64,000 nucleotides of DNA from Candidatus Palauibacter rhopaloidicola (GTDB taxonomy: Bacteria > Gemmatimonadota > Gemmatimonadetes > Palauibacterales > Palauibacteraceae), in assembly GCA_026914155.1 (NCBI GenBank), contig JAPPGH010000031.1, forward strand, positions 192,773-256,772, written 5' to 3'. The notes beneath the pieces were generated by a model. That model saw nothing but the letters and a program-made list of their open reading frames with translations, made no database searches and was not told the DNA's origin. Below, one piece after another: positions 19,438-28,500 of the stretch. Numbering within the stretch: the stretch's first letter is position 1; every line of letters begins with the position of its first letter. The translations under genes and the position numbers were made by a program.

Positions 19438-20520
19438 GAGCCGGACGAGAGCGCGAGGAAGGCGGGTCAGCGTGCGGGCACCGGCCTCCCCTATCCGCAC
19501 ATCGTCCTCGATGCGCACGCCGCCGCGTCCGGGAAGATACAAGCCCGGTTCCACTGTCACCACGTTTCCCGGCTCGAGGATGTCTTCGGAGCGGGACGAG
19601 AGGCTGGGGCCCTCGTGCACGTCGAGTCCGATCCCGTGCCCCGTGCCGTGGCCGAAGAAGCCGTCCATGTCGTGGCTGGCGAACGTGCCCCGCACCACCC
19701 GATCCACGTCCCGGCACGCGACCCCGCTGCCGATCATCTCCCGCGCCTTCGTCTGCGCTTCGAGCACCTGCTCGTGAAGCGCCGCCTGCCAGGGCTCCGC
19801 CGTCCCACGCACGAAAGTGCGCGTGATGTCGCTGCAGTAGCCGTCCACGCGGGCGCCGAAGTCGATGAGGAGCAGATCGCCCGGCTCGACGCGCCGATCC
19901 GTGGGCGTCGCGTGGGGAAGCGCGGAGCGTGCTCCCGCCGCGACGATGGGATCGAAGGGGAGCGGATCCGAGCCTCCGCGGCGGAGTTCCATCTCGAGCG
20001 CGGTCGCGATCTCGCGCTCGCTCGGAGCGGCGGACCACTCCACGCTCGACAGCAACCGGTCGAACGCGCGCTCAGCCACCGCGACCGCCCGTTCGATGGC
20101 GTCCACTTCCTCGCGGGTCTTCACCCGCCGCAAGGTCCCGATGAGATCGCGGAGCGGGACGAAGACGACGTCGGGGAGCATGCCGCGGAGAGATTCGTGG
20201 TCGGCGACCGTGAGGCTCTCCGCTTCGAACGCGATCGGACCCGCGGCGTCCGCCGCCACATCGGCGACGCCACGGATCCACCCGTCGCGGCCGATATGGG
20301 TGCGGATCGGCTCCGCCACCTCGAAGCCCACCTGCTCCTCATAGCGAAAGTCGGTCACGAGCACGGGAGGACCCTCGAGGGGGATCCACAGGGCGCCTGC
20401 GGAACCCGTGAACCCGCTCAGGTAGCGGACGCTGGATCGGGCGGTGACGAGGACGGACCGGCGCCCGGCGGCCTCCGTCGTCGCTTCAAGCCGACGGCGC
20501 CGCGTTCCCGGCGGCGTCAC
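19435..20520 (-). CDS. M24-family Xaa-Pro aminopeptidase/dipeptidase
   Basis: Pita-bread metallopeptidase (361 residues) that cuts X-Pro bonds in the cytoplasm. The N-terminal creatinase-like domain includes SVRYLSGFTGSAGALWI. The catalytic domain has all five metal ligands: two Asp in LIDFGARVDGYCSDITRTF, His in FGHGTGHGIGLDVHE, Glu in VVTVEPGLYL and Glu in GVRIEDDV. The start is GTG at 20520, overlapping the aroQ TGA (GTGA); the longer frame is non-homologous. Often found just before efp in bacteria, as here. Confidence 0.92.
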   Translation of the reverse strand: MTPPGTRRRRLEATTEAAGRRSVLVTARSSVRYLSGFTGSAGALWIPLEGPPVLVTDFRYEEQVGFEVAEPIRTHIGRDGWIRGVADVAADAAGPIAFEAESLTVADHESLRGMLPDVVFVPLRDLIGTLRRVKTREEVDAIERAVAVAERAFDRLLSSVEWSAAPSEREIATALEMELRRGGSDPLPFDPIVAAGARSALPHATPTDRRVEPGDLLLIDFGARVDGYCSDITRTFVRGTAEPWQAALHEQVLEAQTKAREMIGSGVACRDVDRVVRGTFASHDMDGFFGHGTGHGIGLDVHEGPSLSSRSEDILEPGNVVTVEPGLYLPGRGGVRIEDDVRIGEAGARTLTRLPRALVRL

Positions 20521-20984
20521 TCCGCTCCCGCCTCGGCGCTCCCGCGAAGATGCTGTACGAGTGCCTCGAGACCGAACAGGTAGCTGGAGGCGCGGAATCC
20601 GGCGATGACGCCGATCGCGAGGTCGGAGAGGAGCGACGTGTGCCGGAACGACTCGCGGGCGAACACGTTCGAGAGGTGGACCTCGACGAAGGGGCGCGCG
20701 GAGCCCGCGAGGGCGTCGCGGAGCGCCACGCTCGTGTGGGTCAGGGCGGCCGCGTTTACGAGCCACGCATGCACCGAGCCGGTGTTCGCCTGCACCCAGT
20801 CCACGATCTCGCCTTCGTCGTTGGACTGGAAGAAAACAAGCGAAACGTCGTCCGGGTCCGCCCGCTCACGGAGGAGCGACTCGATCTCGGCCAGCGTCTG
20901 CGTGCCGTAATGGTGGGGTTCGCGGCGCCCGAGGAGATTCAGGTTCGGTCCGTTCAGGACGCCGATGCGGATCGGCTGGCGCAC
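20517..20984 (-). CDS. aroQ: type II 3-dehydroquinate dehydratase
   Basis: Shikimate-pathway enzyme (155 residues). Motifs: IGVLNGPNLNLLGRREPHHYG with the catalytic Arg and Tyr, FFQSNDEGEIVDWVQ, THTSVALRDAL, FVEVHLSNVFARESFRHTS and VIAGFRASSYLFGLEAL. The usual I-N-P-G-A-Y segment reads VNAAAL here, a mild deviation. I choose GTG at 20984, just after the TPR stop, because it gives the family's short N-terminus; ATG at 21017 would overlap the TPR gene by 29 bases. Confidence 0.92.
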   Translation of the reverse strand: MRQPIRIGVLNGPNLNLLGRREPHHYGTQTLAEIESLLRERADPDDVSLVFFQSNDEGEIVDWVQANTGSVHAWLVNAAALTHTSVALRDALAGSARPFVEVHLSNVFARESFRHTSLLSDLAIGVIAGFRASSYLFGLEALVQHLRGSAEAGAE

Positions 20985-20988
20985 CCGC

Positions 20989-21753
20989 TCAGTCCGATCG
21001 CGCGGGAGCTTCGCCATCGAGGATCCGGCGAAGCTGCTCGCCGATCGACTCCTGGACGGCGGCCGGGTCCGCCGGCTCCGCCCCGTCTTTCGCGCGCGGC
21101 ATGTCCCGCGGCGCTCGGCTCGAGGCGGCCGCGGCGGGATCGGAAGGCGGTCCCTCCGCCTCCTCCGCGCGGCGACGCATCTCCGCGAGCGCGGCGGCGA
21201 GATCGGCGCTGTCCGGGTCGCGGGAGAGCATCTGTTCGTACACGCCGATCGCGCGGTCGAAGAGGCCCTGGCTCGCGTACAGCCCGGCCAGCGTCGAAGT
21301 CTCGATGCCCTTGGGTGGCACCGTAGCGGCGCCGGTCGCCCCGTCCTCCGGAGCGGGCCGCGCGTCGGCTCCATCGCTCCGCCACGCGTCCTCGAGCGCC
21401 TCCAGCCAGTCGTCCGCCGGAGCGGCGCCATCGGAGCCGCCCGTCTCGACGCGCTCGACGCCCAGCGCCATGCAGGCGAGAGGGTTCGCCGGATCGAGCG
21501 AGACGATGTGCTCGAACTCGACCCGCGCGACCTCGTCGCGACCGAGTTCGAGCAGCACGCGGGCGTAGAGCAGGCGCGCGTCCAGGTAGTACGGGTGTTC
21601 TCTCAGGCCATCCCGGATCACGCCCAGGGCGCGTTCGTGCTCTCCCGCCTGCCGGTAGATATCGGCGAGGCGCACGAACGTGTGTGTCCGAGGCTCCAGT
21701 TCGGCGCGGCGCAGGAGTTGTTCGATCTCCACGGTCCGGTCTTCGACGGCCAC
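20989..21753 (-). CDS. TPR-repeat protein, first gene of the long minus-strand array
   Basis: About 254 residues with tetratricopeptide-like helices: FVRLADIYRQAGEHERALGV, YYLDARLLYARVLLELGRDEVAR, and a second block TLAGLYASQGLFDRAIGVYEQ. An Ala/Pro/Asp-rich region separates and follows the blocks. There is no signal peptide if it starts at GTG 21753, so it is probably cytoplasmic. GTG at 21732 or an upstream ATG at 21813 are alternatives; the latter would lie 3 bases inside the promoter-proximal leader. No specific function can be named. Confidence 0.7.
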   Translation of the reverse strand: MAVEDRTVEIEQLLRRAELEPRTHTFVRLADIYRQAGEHERALGVIRDGLREHPYYLDARLLYARVLLELGRDEVARVEFEHIVSLDPANPLACMALGVERVETGGSDGAAPADDWLEALEDAWRSDGADARPAPEDGATGAATVPPKGIETSTLAGLYASQGLFDRAIGVYEQMLSRDPDSADLAAALAEMRRRAEEAEGPPSDPAAAASSRAPRDMPRAKDGAEPADPAAVQESIGEQLRRILDGEAPARSD

Positions 21754-21808
21754 AGGTCTCGCAGGAAAAAATTGGGGCGGGTCCGGGCCTTTTGACCCGG
21801 TCCACGGC

Positions 21809-21838
21809 AACATACCGACCGTTTTTTTCGGTTGTCAA
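21809..21838 (-). promoter_or_regulatory. sigma70-type promoter of the 21.8-kb minus-strand array
   Basis: On the minus strand, TTGACA (21833-21838) is followed after 18 bases by TATGTT (21809-21814). The -35 is a perfect consensus. It is the only convincing promoter I found upstream of the TPR gene, and points at the array that ends in menE. A run of seven T (plus strand) lies within the spacer. Confidence 0.65.
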
Positions 21839-21983
21839 CGAACGCCGCGGGAATGCGGCGGGGCGCTCACCTTTCGTTGCCCGCAACGCTGGGCCGGCGT
21901 ACGTTTTCGACCTGCGTTTCCGGCCCCGGCGCGACCGCGTTCGGGCGACTCGATTCAAGACGACAAGGTGGGTTCGGCGTCTC

Positions 21984-23825
21984 ATGTTCATGCGGAAGAT
22001 GCGCGGCAGCGCGAGCCTCGTGATGGGCATCATGGCCGCGGCCTTCGTGGGCTGGCTGGTGTTCGACGGGATCAACGCGATGCAGGGAGGGAACCTCGGC
22101 GGGCAGATCAACCCCGTCGTGGGACAGGTCGGAGGACAGGACATCCGCTACAACGAGTGGAATGTCTTCCTCCAGAACCAGCTTGCGGTGAACCGCGCGG
22201 CCGACCGTGGCATGACGGACGAGGATGTACGCGTCGTGACCGAACGGGCGTGGGAGAGCCTGATCAGCGCAACGCTGATCCAGGCGGAGCTGGACCGGCT
22301 CGGCGTCAGCGTGACCGATGCGGAGGTTCGGCAGGCCTTCTTCACGCAGCCGCCGCAGGAGATGTTGAGCTACCCCGGGTTCCAGACGGACGGGCAGTTC
22401 GACATCGACAAGTACCGCCGGTTCTTCACGGACCCGGCGACGGATGAGACGCAACTGCTGCAGATCGAGGGATACTACCGCTCGATCCTTCCGCGGGCGA
22501 AGCTGCAAACACTCGTCCAGAGCGGCATTTACGTGTCCGAGGAAGAAGCCTGGCGGTTCTACCGGGACACGAACGAGCAGGCCCGCGTCCGCTTCGTGCG
22601 GATCGACCCGGCGCTGACCGTGGAGGATTCGGAGGTCTCGGTGTCGGATGACGAAATCCGGCGGGTCTATGACGAACGCGTGGACGAACTCATCCGGCCC
22701 GCCAGCGCCCGCGTGAACATGGTCAGCATCTCGCTCCGGCCCTCCGTCGCCGATTCGCTCGCCGCCCGCGAACGGGCCGCCGCCCTCGCGGACCGCGTGC
22801 GGGGAGGCGAGGACTTCGCCGAGGTGGCGATGGCGGAGTCCGCAGACTCCATCTCCGGCGCGGAGGGGGGCTTCATGGGCAACCGTCCGCTGAGCGCCTT
22901 CGACCCGCGCCTGACCGAGGTCGCCGTGGACGCCCCGCTGGGGCAGGTCACGGATCCGGTCGAGACGCCGTTCGGACTGCACGTCCTGCAGGTCGACGAG
23001 CGGACAGCGGATTCACTGGCGCTGCGCCAGATCTACGTCCCGTTCGAGATTTCCGGCGCGACCGAGGATTCGGTGTTCACGCTCCTCGATGACCTGGAGG
23101 ATCTGGCGCTGCGCACGGATCTCACGACGGCCGCCGACTCGCTGGGCGTGACGGTTCGCGCCGATGTGCAGTTGCTGGACGGCGTGGACTTCATTCCGGG
23201 CGCCGGCCAGCTCGGGGTGGCGAGGGAGTGGGCCCTCGGCCCGGAGAGCGAGATCGGAGACCTGTCCGATTCGTTCGAGAACCCGGCGGGTTTTCATCTG
23301 GTCGAGCTCCTGGGACGGCGGGACGAGAGCACGATTCCCTTCGAGGAAGCCGGGATCGGGATTCGCGCGGAGCTGCTCGTGGAGAAGAAGAAGGAACGGG
23401 CCTCGGAACTGGCCGGCGGCCTGCTCGACGCGGTCGAGGCCGGAAGTACTCTCGACGAGGCGACGGAGGCACTCGGTTGGTTGATCGAAGAGACCGGTTC
23501 ATTCCGCCGGGGCGATTTCGTTCCCGGGCTCGGCCAGGGCACGGAGGCGGTCGGCTTCGCATTCGGGGCCGCTGTCGGCGAACTCAGCGGCGCCCTCGAT
23601 GCCGGGGACGCCGTGGTCGTCATGGAGATCCTCGAGCTTGAAGAGGCCACGCGGGAAGGCTTCGAGGAGGTCCGGGACGCCGTGGTGGGGCAACTGGGCT
23701 TCGAACGTTCCCAGCAGTACGTACAGAAGTGGCTGGTTGCGCTACGCGAAGATACGGTCGTCGAAGATCACCGGGAGAGGCTCCTCCTTCAGCAGGAGGC
23801 GCAGCCCATGATCCCCGGCTTCTGA
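21984..23825 (+). CDS. PpiD/SurA-like periplasmic peptidyl-prolyl isomerase
   Basis: Membrane-anchored foldase of 613 residues, near the length of PpiD (about 620). One N-terminal membrane segment (SLVMGIMAAAFVGWLVFDG) is followed by a SurA_N-type domain with EWNVFLQNQLAVNRA and VTERAWESLISATLIQAELDRLGV. A parvulin domain follows (FAEVAMAESADSISGAEGGF ... VETPFGLHVLQVDERT), then a second, degenerate PPIase-like half. I start at ATG 21984; ATG 21990 is also possible. It is divergent from the TPR array and probably helps fold exported outer-membrane proteins. Confidence 0.85.
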   Translation: MFMRKMRGSASLVMGIMAAAFVGWLVFDGINAMQGGNLGGQINPVVGQVGGQDIRYNEWNVFLQNQLAVNRAADRGMTDEDVRVVTERAWESLISATLIQAELDRLGVSVTDAEVRQAFFTQPPQEMLSYPGFQTDGQFDIDKYRRFFTDPATDETQLLQIEGYYRSILPRAKLQTLVQSGIYVSEEEAWRFYRDTNEQARVRFVRIDPALTVEDSEVSVSDDEIRRVYDERVDELIRPASARVNMVSISLRPSVADSLAARERAAALADRVRGGEDFAEVAMAESADSISGAEGGFMGNRPLSAFDPRLTEVAVDAPLGQVTDPVETPFGLHVLQVDERTADSLALRQIYVPFEISGATEDSVFTLLDDLEDLALRTDLTTAADSLGVTVRADVQLLDGVDFIPGAGQLGVAREWALGPESEIGDLSDSFENPAGFHLVELLGRRDESTIPFEEAGIGIRAELLVEKKKERASELAGGLLDAVEAGSTLDEATEALGWLIEETGSFRRGDFVPGLGQGTEAVGFAFGAAVGELSGALDAGDAVVVMEILELEEATREGFEEVRDAVVGQLGFERSQQYVQKWLVALREDTVVEDHRERLLLQQEAQPMIPGF

Positions 23826-23860
23826 TCCCCGACCCCGGATCCCCGACCCCTGATCCCGAG
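23810..23860. repeat. short direct repeats (GATCCCCGACCCC) around the foldase stop codon
   Basis: Two exact copies of GATCCCCGACCCC lie at 23824-23836 and 23838-23850, flanked by partial copies at 23810-23817 and 23852-23859. They overlap the TGA of the foldase gene and fill the start of the 138-base convergent gap before tatA. No hairpin with a T-run is obvious in this gap. Confidence 0.7.
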
Positions 23861-23963
23861 CCGCTGACGGCCCGCCGAGCCGACCGCCAGACGCGGAACC
23901 GCGCGCCCCCCGGCCCTCCCGGGTGGGGATCTCGCGGCTTCGCCGGGTTCCTGCCGCTATCGG

Positions 23964-24206
23964 CTAGTTTTCCGAATTCGCGGGGCGGGCCTGCGCCGTC
24001 TCCTGGGTGGCGGAAGCGGCCGATGGCGGCGTCGTGTCTCCGGTGATCTCGGCCCGCACGTCGCCCTCGACCTCCTTGATCGAGCCCTTGAACTCCCGGA
24101 TCCCGCGGCCGAGGGAACTCCCGATCTCGGGAAGCCGCTTCGCGCCGAAAAGGAGCAGGATAGCGAGGAATACGAGCAACAACTCCCATGGGCTCAGACC
24201 GAACAT
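23964..24206 (-). CDS. tatA: Sec-independent translocase protein TatA
   Basis: An 80-residue single-span protein: MFGLSPWELLLVFLAILLLF membrane segment, the FGAKRLPEIGSSLGRGIREF hinge and amphipathic helix, then an acidic/Thr-rich tail. It builds the Tat pore that exports folded twin-arginine proteins. AGGAG stands 6 bases before ATG 24206. No separate TatB is visible, so it may serve as a bifunctional TatA. TatC is encoded at 28656-29450, and likely substrates are the three GGT-fold proteins. Confidence 0.93.
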   Translation of the reverse strand: MFGLSPWELLLVFLAILLLFGAKRLPEIGSSLGRGIREFKGSIKEVEGDVRAEITGDTTPPSAASATQETAQARPANSEN

Positions 24207-24245
24207 CTCAGACTCCTTGGTTGTGGCTCATCGCCCGCGTCCCGG

Positions 24246-24527
24246 TCAGAGAAGCGACCGGGCGAACCAGGCGACGAGCACGACCCCGACGACGCTCAAC
24301 ACATTCAGGCGCAGGACGATCGGCCCCAGCGTGAACGCGAGCACCTTGAGATCGAATGCAAGCGGCTGCAGTGAGGCCGCGACCGTTGTGATGAAGAACT
24401 GACGCGCCGCTGACGGGGGCAACGTAACCGTCGCGAGTTCGGTGAGCAGCCCCCCGAGCACGAATCCTCCCGCGATGATGAGGACCAGGCGTATCGGGGA
24501 ACGATGGCGTCTGCTTCCGAAGTTCAC
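24246..24527 (-). CDS. small membrane protein (DUF4321-like)
   Basis: A 93-residue protein with a basic N-terminus (NFGSRRHRSP) and two hydrophobic segments (LVLIIAGGFVLGGLLTELA and LNVLSVVGVVLVAWFARSLL). Gly-rich first helix and overall pattern match small DUF4321-type proteins, an assignment from memory only. The start is GTG 24527, 3 bases after the prenyl synthase stop. Function unknown. Confidence 0.65.
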   Translation of the reverse strand: MNFGSRRHRSPIRLVLIIAGGFVLGGLLTELATVTLPPSAARQFFITTVAASLQPLAFDLKVLAFTLGPIVLRLNVLSVVGVVLVAWFARSLL

Positions 24528-24530
24528 TCG

Positions 24531-25517
24531 CTACCGTACTCTCTCGACGACGTAATCCACCGCGAGGCTCAGCGCCTCGAGGCACGGACTCGCCGGCAGA
24601 CGCCGGAGCTGGTCCCGTGCCCGGTCCGCCCGCGACCGCGCCTCCTCGCGAGCCGTCTCCACACCTCCGTGCGCTTCGACGAGATCCACGATCTCCTGCA
24701 CGGCTTCGGGGGAGGGCTCCGGGTCCGCGAATAGCCCTTCGACAGCGCGCCGCTCCCCCCACTCCATCTTGGGCAGAGCGGCGATCAGGGGCAACGTCAC
24801 CTTGTGTTCCTGCAGATCCTGGCCACGCGGCTTGCCCATCACGCGAGTCGACGACGAATAGTCGAGCAGATCGTCGACGATCTGGAACGCCATCCCCAGA
24901 TGGTGGCCGTACGCGCGCAGGGCCTCCCGGTATTGCGGCGCTCCCGACAGCGTCCCGAGTTCGCACGCCGCGGACATCAGGGACGCCGTCTTGTGTTCGC
25001 ACAGCCTCTCGTAGTCCTCGCGCGTGAAGTCGAGGCCATCGTGGAGGACGAGCTGCCGCATTTCGCCGATCGTCATGCGGTTCGCCGTGTGGGCGAGGAG
25101 GGCGACCTGTTCGAGCTTGCCGAGCGCGACGACCTCGATGACCGCGCGCGAATAGAGGTAGTCTCCCGCGATGATCGCGACCTGGTGCGTCCAGCGGTGG
25201 TTGACGGTGGGCCGGCCTCGTCGCCTCGCGGAGTGATCGACCGCATCATCGTGCACGAGGGTCGCGACATGCAGCAATTCGACGATGGCCCCCAGCTTCA
25301 CGGCATCCGGAGAGGGGCGCCCTCCCACGCCGTCGGCCAGGAGGAGCAGGGTGGGCCGGAGGAGCTTCCCGGAGCGCGCGAACAGGTAGTCGCCCACCTC
25401 GTCGAGAGCTTCGAATCCGGATGGCGCCATCCCGCGGAGCTCGCGCTCGACGGCAAGGAGCCGGTCCGCTACGGGCAGGCGGACTTGTTCCAGATCGATG
25501 GCGGTGGTCGGGAGCAT
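24531..25517 (-). CDS. trans-polyprenyl diphosphate synthase
   Basis: All-trans isoprenyl diphosphate synthase (328 residues from ATG 25517). The first Asp-rich motif reads LVHDDAVD (DDxxD) and the second QIVDDLLDY (DDxxD); GKLLRPTLLLLADG and GKPRGQDLQEHKVTLPLI are also typical. It probably makes the long chain used by MenA for menaquinone. GAGG lies 5 bases before ATG 25517; ATG 25544 and GTG 25553 are in frame upstream. The product length cannot be read from sequence alone. Confidence 0.9.
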   Translation of the reverse strand: MLPTTAIDLEQVRLPVADRLLAVERELRGMAPSGFEALDEVGDYLFARSGKLLRPTLLLLADGVGGRPSPDAVKLGAIVELLHVATLVHDDAVDHSARRRGRPTVNHRWTHQVAIIAGDYLYSRAVIEVVALGKLEQVALLAHTANRMTIGEMRQLVLHDGLDFTREDYERLCEHKTASLMSAACELGTLSGAPQYREALRAYGHHLGMAFQIVDDLLDYSSSTRVMGKPRGQDLQEHKVTLPLIAALPKMEWGERRAVEGLFADPEPSPEAVQEIVDLVEAHGGVETAREEARSRADRARDQLRRLPASPCLEALSLAVDYVVERVR

Positions 25518-25581
25518 ACCCTCCTCGGCGCGCGAGCCGCGCATGAAGTGCACGGGAATGTCGGGAGCCCCGCGAAGAATG

Positions 25582-28500
25582 TCAAAAGCGTCTGCCGCCC
25601 AGGCCGCCGGCGCCGAAACCGCCCTGGCCGTCCTGCGACTGCTGGTCGTAGTCGAACTTGAGATCGGGCGCGTCCTGGAGGCTGACGCTCATCTGGAAGA
25701 TGAAGTTCCCGTTCGGCGAGCGGGCGAACATGAAGGTCGCGATCCAACGGTGCAGGGCGCGGTCGAGCGTGATGAGGTGCTCGCCGAATTCCTTGTGGGT
25801 GAGGTTGTACGTCGTGCGCCAGGCGAGACGCCAGTTCGGTGACGGATTGAGGGAGAGGACCGCGTTGAGCGACTGTCGGTCCTGCGCGCTCTGATCCTCC
25901 CGGCCGCGCTGAAGCGAATAGGTCAACGCCAGCGTCCACGGCCCGCCGCTCCGCAGACCGGGGTCCCCCGGATCCGGATTCTCGTCGAAACTCTGCAGCC
26001 GGTACCGGGAGTCGGCCGCATTCCGCAGGCGACGCTGGGGATCGGCCCCACCCCCTCCCCCACCGCCGCCCAGACCGAGCAACCCGCCGAGCCCGCTGGC
26101 CGAGCTGAACGTGAAGCTGCCGGTCAGGGTCGACAGGATCGGGGCGAAGGTCCGGTCCTCCCCGGTGCCCTCGAACAGGTCGAGCGACATGTTCAGGGAC
26201 AGTCCCCTCAACAGGTCCGAGTTGATGCGGTGCGACCAGCGGTCCGTCGTCAGGGGCGACTCGTTCTCGCGGGACCAGTCGAAGGTGAGAGGACTCGAGT
26301 TGATCCCCAGCAGGACGACGTTCCGACGCGGCTGCGCGCGGCGCGGCGCGTCGGGGTCCCCCGTGTCCGGTCCGGTCCCCGGCACCGCCTCCCGCCCGGC
26401 GTCCGCAAGCCCGCGCGCCGCTTCGGCCGGATCCTCCTCCGTCGGGTCGATTCCCACCGCCTGGCCCCCCGCCAAATCGCCGGCCACCGCGAGCGAATCC
26501 GCTGCGGAAGTGGCCGGGTCGGGCTCCTGGCCGGTCGAATCCGCTTCGAGCGAGCGGCCTTCCAGCAGCGCCTCCGCTTCGGGATCGAGCTCGACTTCCT
26601 CGCGCAGCTTGGCTTCAAAGGTCTGGTTCAGGGTGAGGCGAAGCCGGTTCTCCTCCTTGGAATTCGACACCGGGAAGCCCGGGATCGACAGGAGGGAATC
26701 GGAGGCCTGCACGGCCGGCGAATAGTCGTAGTGAAAGCGGGGCGAGATCTTGTGGCGGATCCGCTCGAACGGGCCGACGCCGGGAAAAAACCCGTAGATG
26801 TCGGTGGACACTGCGGCTCCGATGCGAAGCCGCGCGGGCGCCGTGATGAACTCTCCGTTCGTGTCGTCCGACTGAAACCGGCTCGCGTCCACGCTCAGCG
26901 TGGGACGAAGCGTCGTGCTCCCGATGAGGTCGATCTGGTATTCCGCCTGCGCTCCGTAGTCCAGTTTCGAAACGCTCCCGGACGCCGTGGACCCCGCGGA
27001 CGCCGTCGTATCGGCGCCGGCCATCGGCTGGAACGGAAGTACGGAGTTGCGGTTGAAGCTCGTCCGCCCGCTGACTCCGAAGGAGCCGATGCGAACGGCG
27101 CTGTTCGCCGACGCCACTTCGGTTCTCTTGCCGGCGCTCTCTTCCTGAGTTCGGTCGAGGCGCGAAGCGGAGAAGGCGCCGTTGACGACGATATTGTTGA
27201 ACGGCCCGCTACGGTTCCGGGGCGCGCGGAAGAGGGTCAGGGGTGAGAAGGTCATCTGGAGCTTGGGCAGCGTAAGGTCCGTCCGCCCCTTCTGCGCTCC
27301 CAGATCCTGGCGCCGGCTTCCGCTCACGTTGACGGACGCGAAGGGGAACCGGTGCTGGATCCCGACATCCGACGCGATTCGTTGCGTCTGCACCGTCGGG
27401 TCGAACGTCTGACGCTCGAAGACGGTGGTGTTCGAGACGAAGTTGGCGTTGACCCGTATGTCCGTGACGGGGGTCAGCTCGTGATTGTGCCGCATCTGGA
27501 ACTGCAGCGTCTTCTCGTTCCCGAAGCTGTAGCTCGCGATCACGTTGCCGCGGAAAAACTTCTTGATCGAGCGGTATCGGACGGCCCCGTTGAGGCGGGT
27601 GAACCGCCCGCTGAACCAGTCGGCCGTCGCCTGCGCATCCATGAAGTCGTTGAACGCGAGGTAATACCCGAAGTCGGTGATGCTCCGCCGGGCGTTGCTG
27701 GAGGACGCGACGACATCGTTGAACCCGAAGCGGGGCGGCAGGAAGCCGCTTCTCCGCTCCTCGCGAATGTCCTGCGCGAAGAAGGGAAGCCAGGCGACGG
27801 GCACGTTCTGGATGTAGAGGGTCACGGGCCACGCCACGACGATGTCGTCGGAGACGACCTTGATCTGTCCGGCGCGGAAGTAGTAGTGCGGTTCGTCGGC
27901 GTCGCAGGAGGTGAAGTTCCCGGTTTCGACGAAGGCGGTGCCGGAGCCCCGGAGGGTCATGTCCCCGAAGATGAGCCAGTCGGCTCCCATCTGCGCGAAC
28001 GAGGTCCGCCCGTCCATGATCGTCCCCCTGGTGGACGACACGTCGTAGTTGAGACACTCGTCGGAGATGACGTTCTCCCCTTCCCCGGCGAGCGAGATGT
28101 TGCCGCAGCCCCGCACGAACTGCAGACCGGCCTCGTAGGTGATCGTGTCCGCATCGATCGTGGACTGCTCGTACATCACCTGTGCCTCTCGATTGAGCTG
28201 CACGCGCTGCCGGTCGACATCCAGTTCGACCCCGCGCCCCTGGTAGCGGACGACCTGGTAGCCCGGCTCCCCGAGGAGCTGTCCGAAGATGTCGTCCTGT
28301 TGCGGGAAGGGCGGGTCCGGCGGGCCCGTGTCCACGGTGTCCGCCTGCGCCGAATCGTCTAGGGGAACCAGGTCTCCGACCGCAGCGGGGTCGCCCACCG
28401 CAGCGGAGTCGCCCAACGCAGCGGAGTCGTCGATCGCTACCGGGACGGCTCCGGGGAGATCCAGCGTATCCCGTGCGGTGGAATCTCGGGGCACGGAGTC

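Noticed and set aside
21792-21818. TTGACC as a plus-strand promoter for the foldase
   Set aside because: No acceptable -10 at 16-18 bases; the nearest TACCGA is at 15 and overlaps the better minus-strand promoter.
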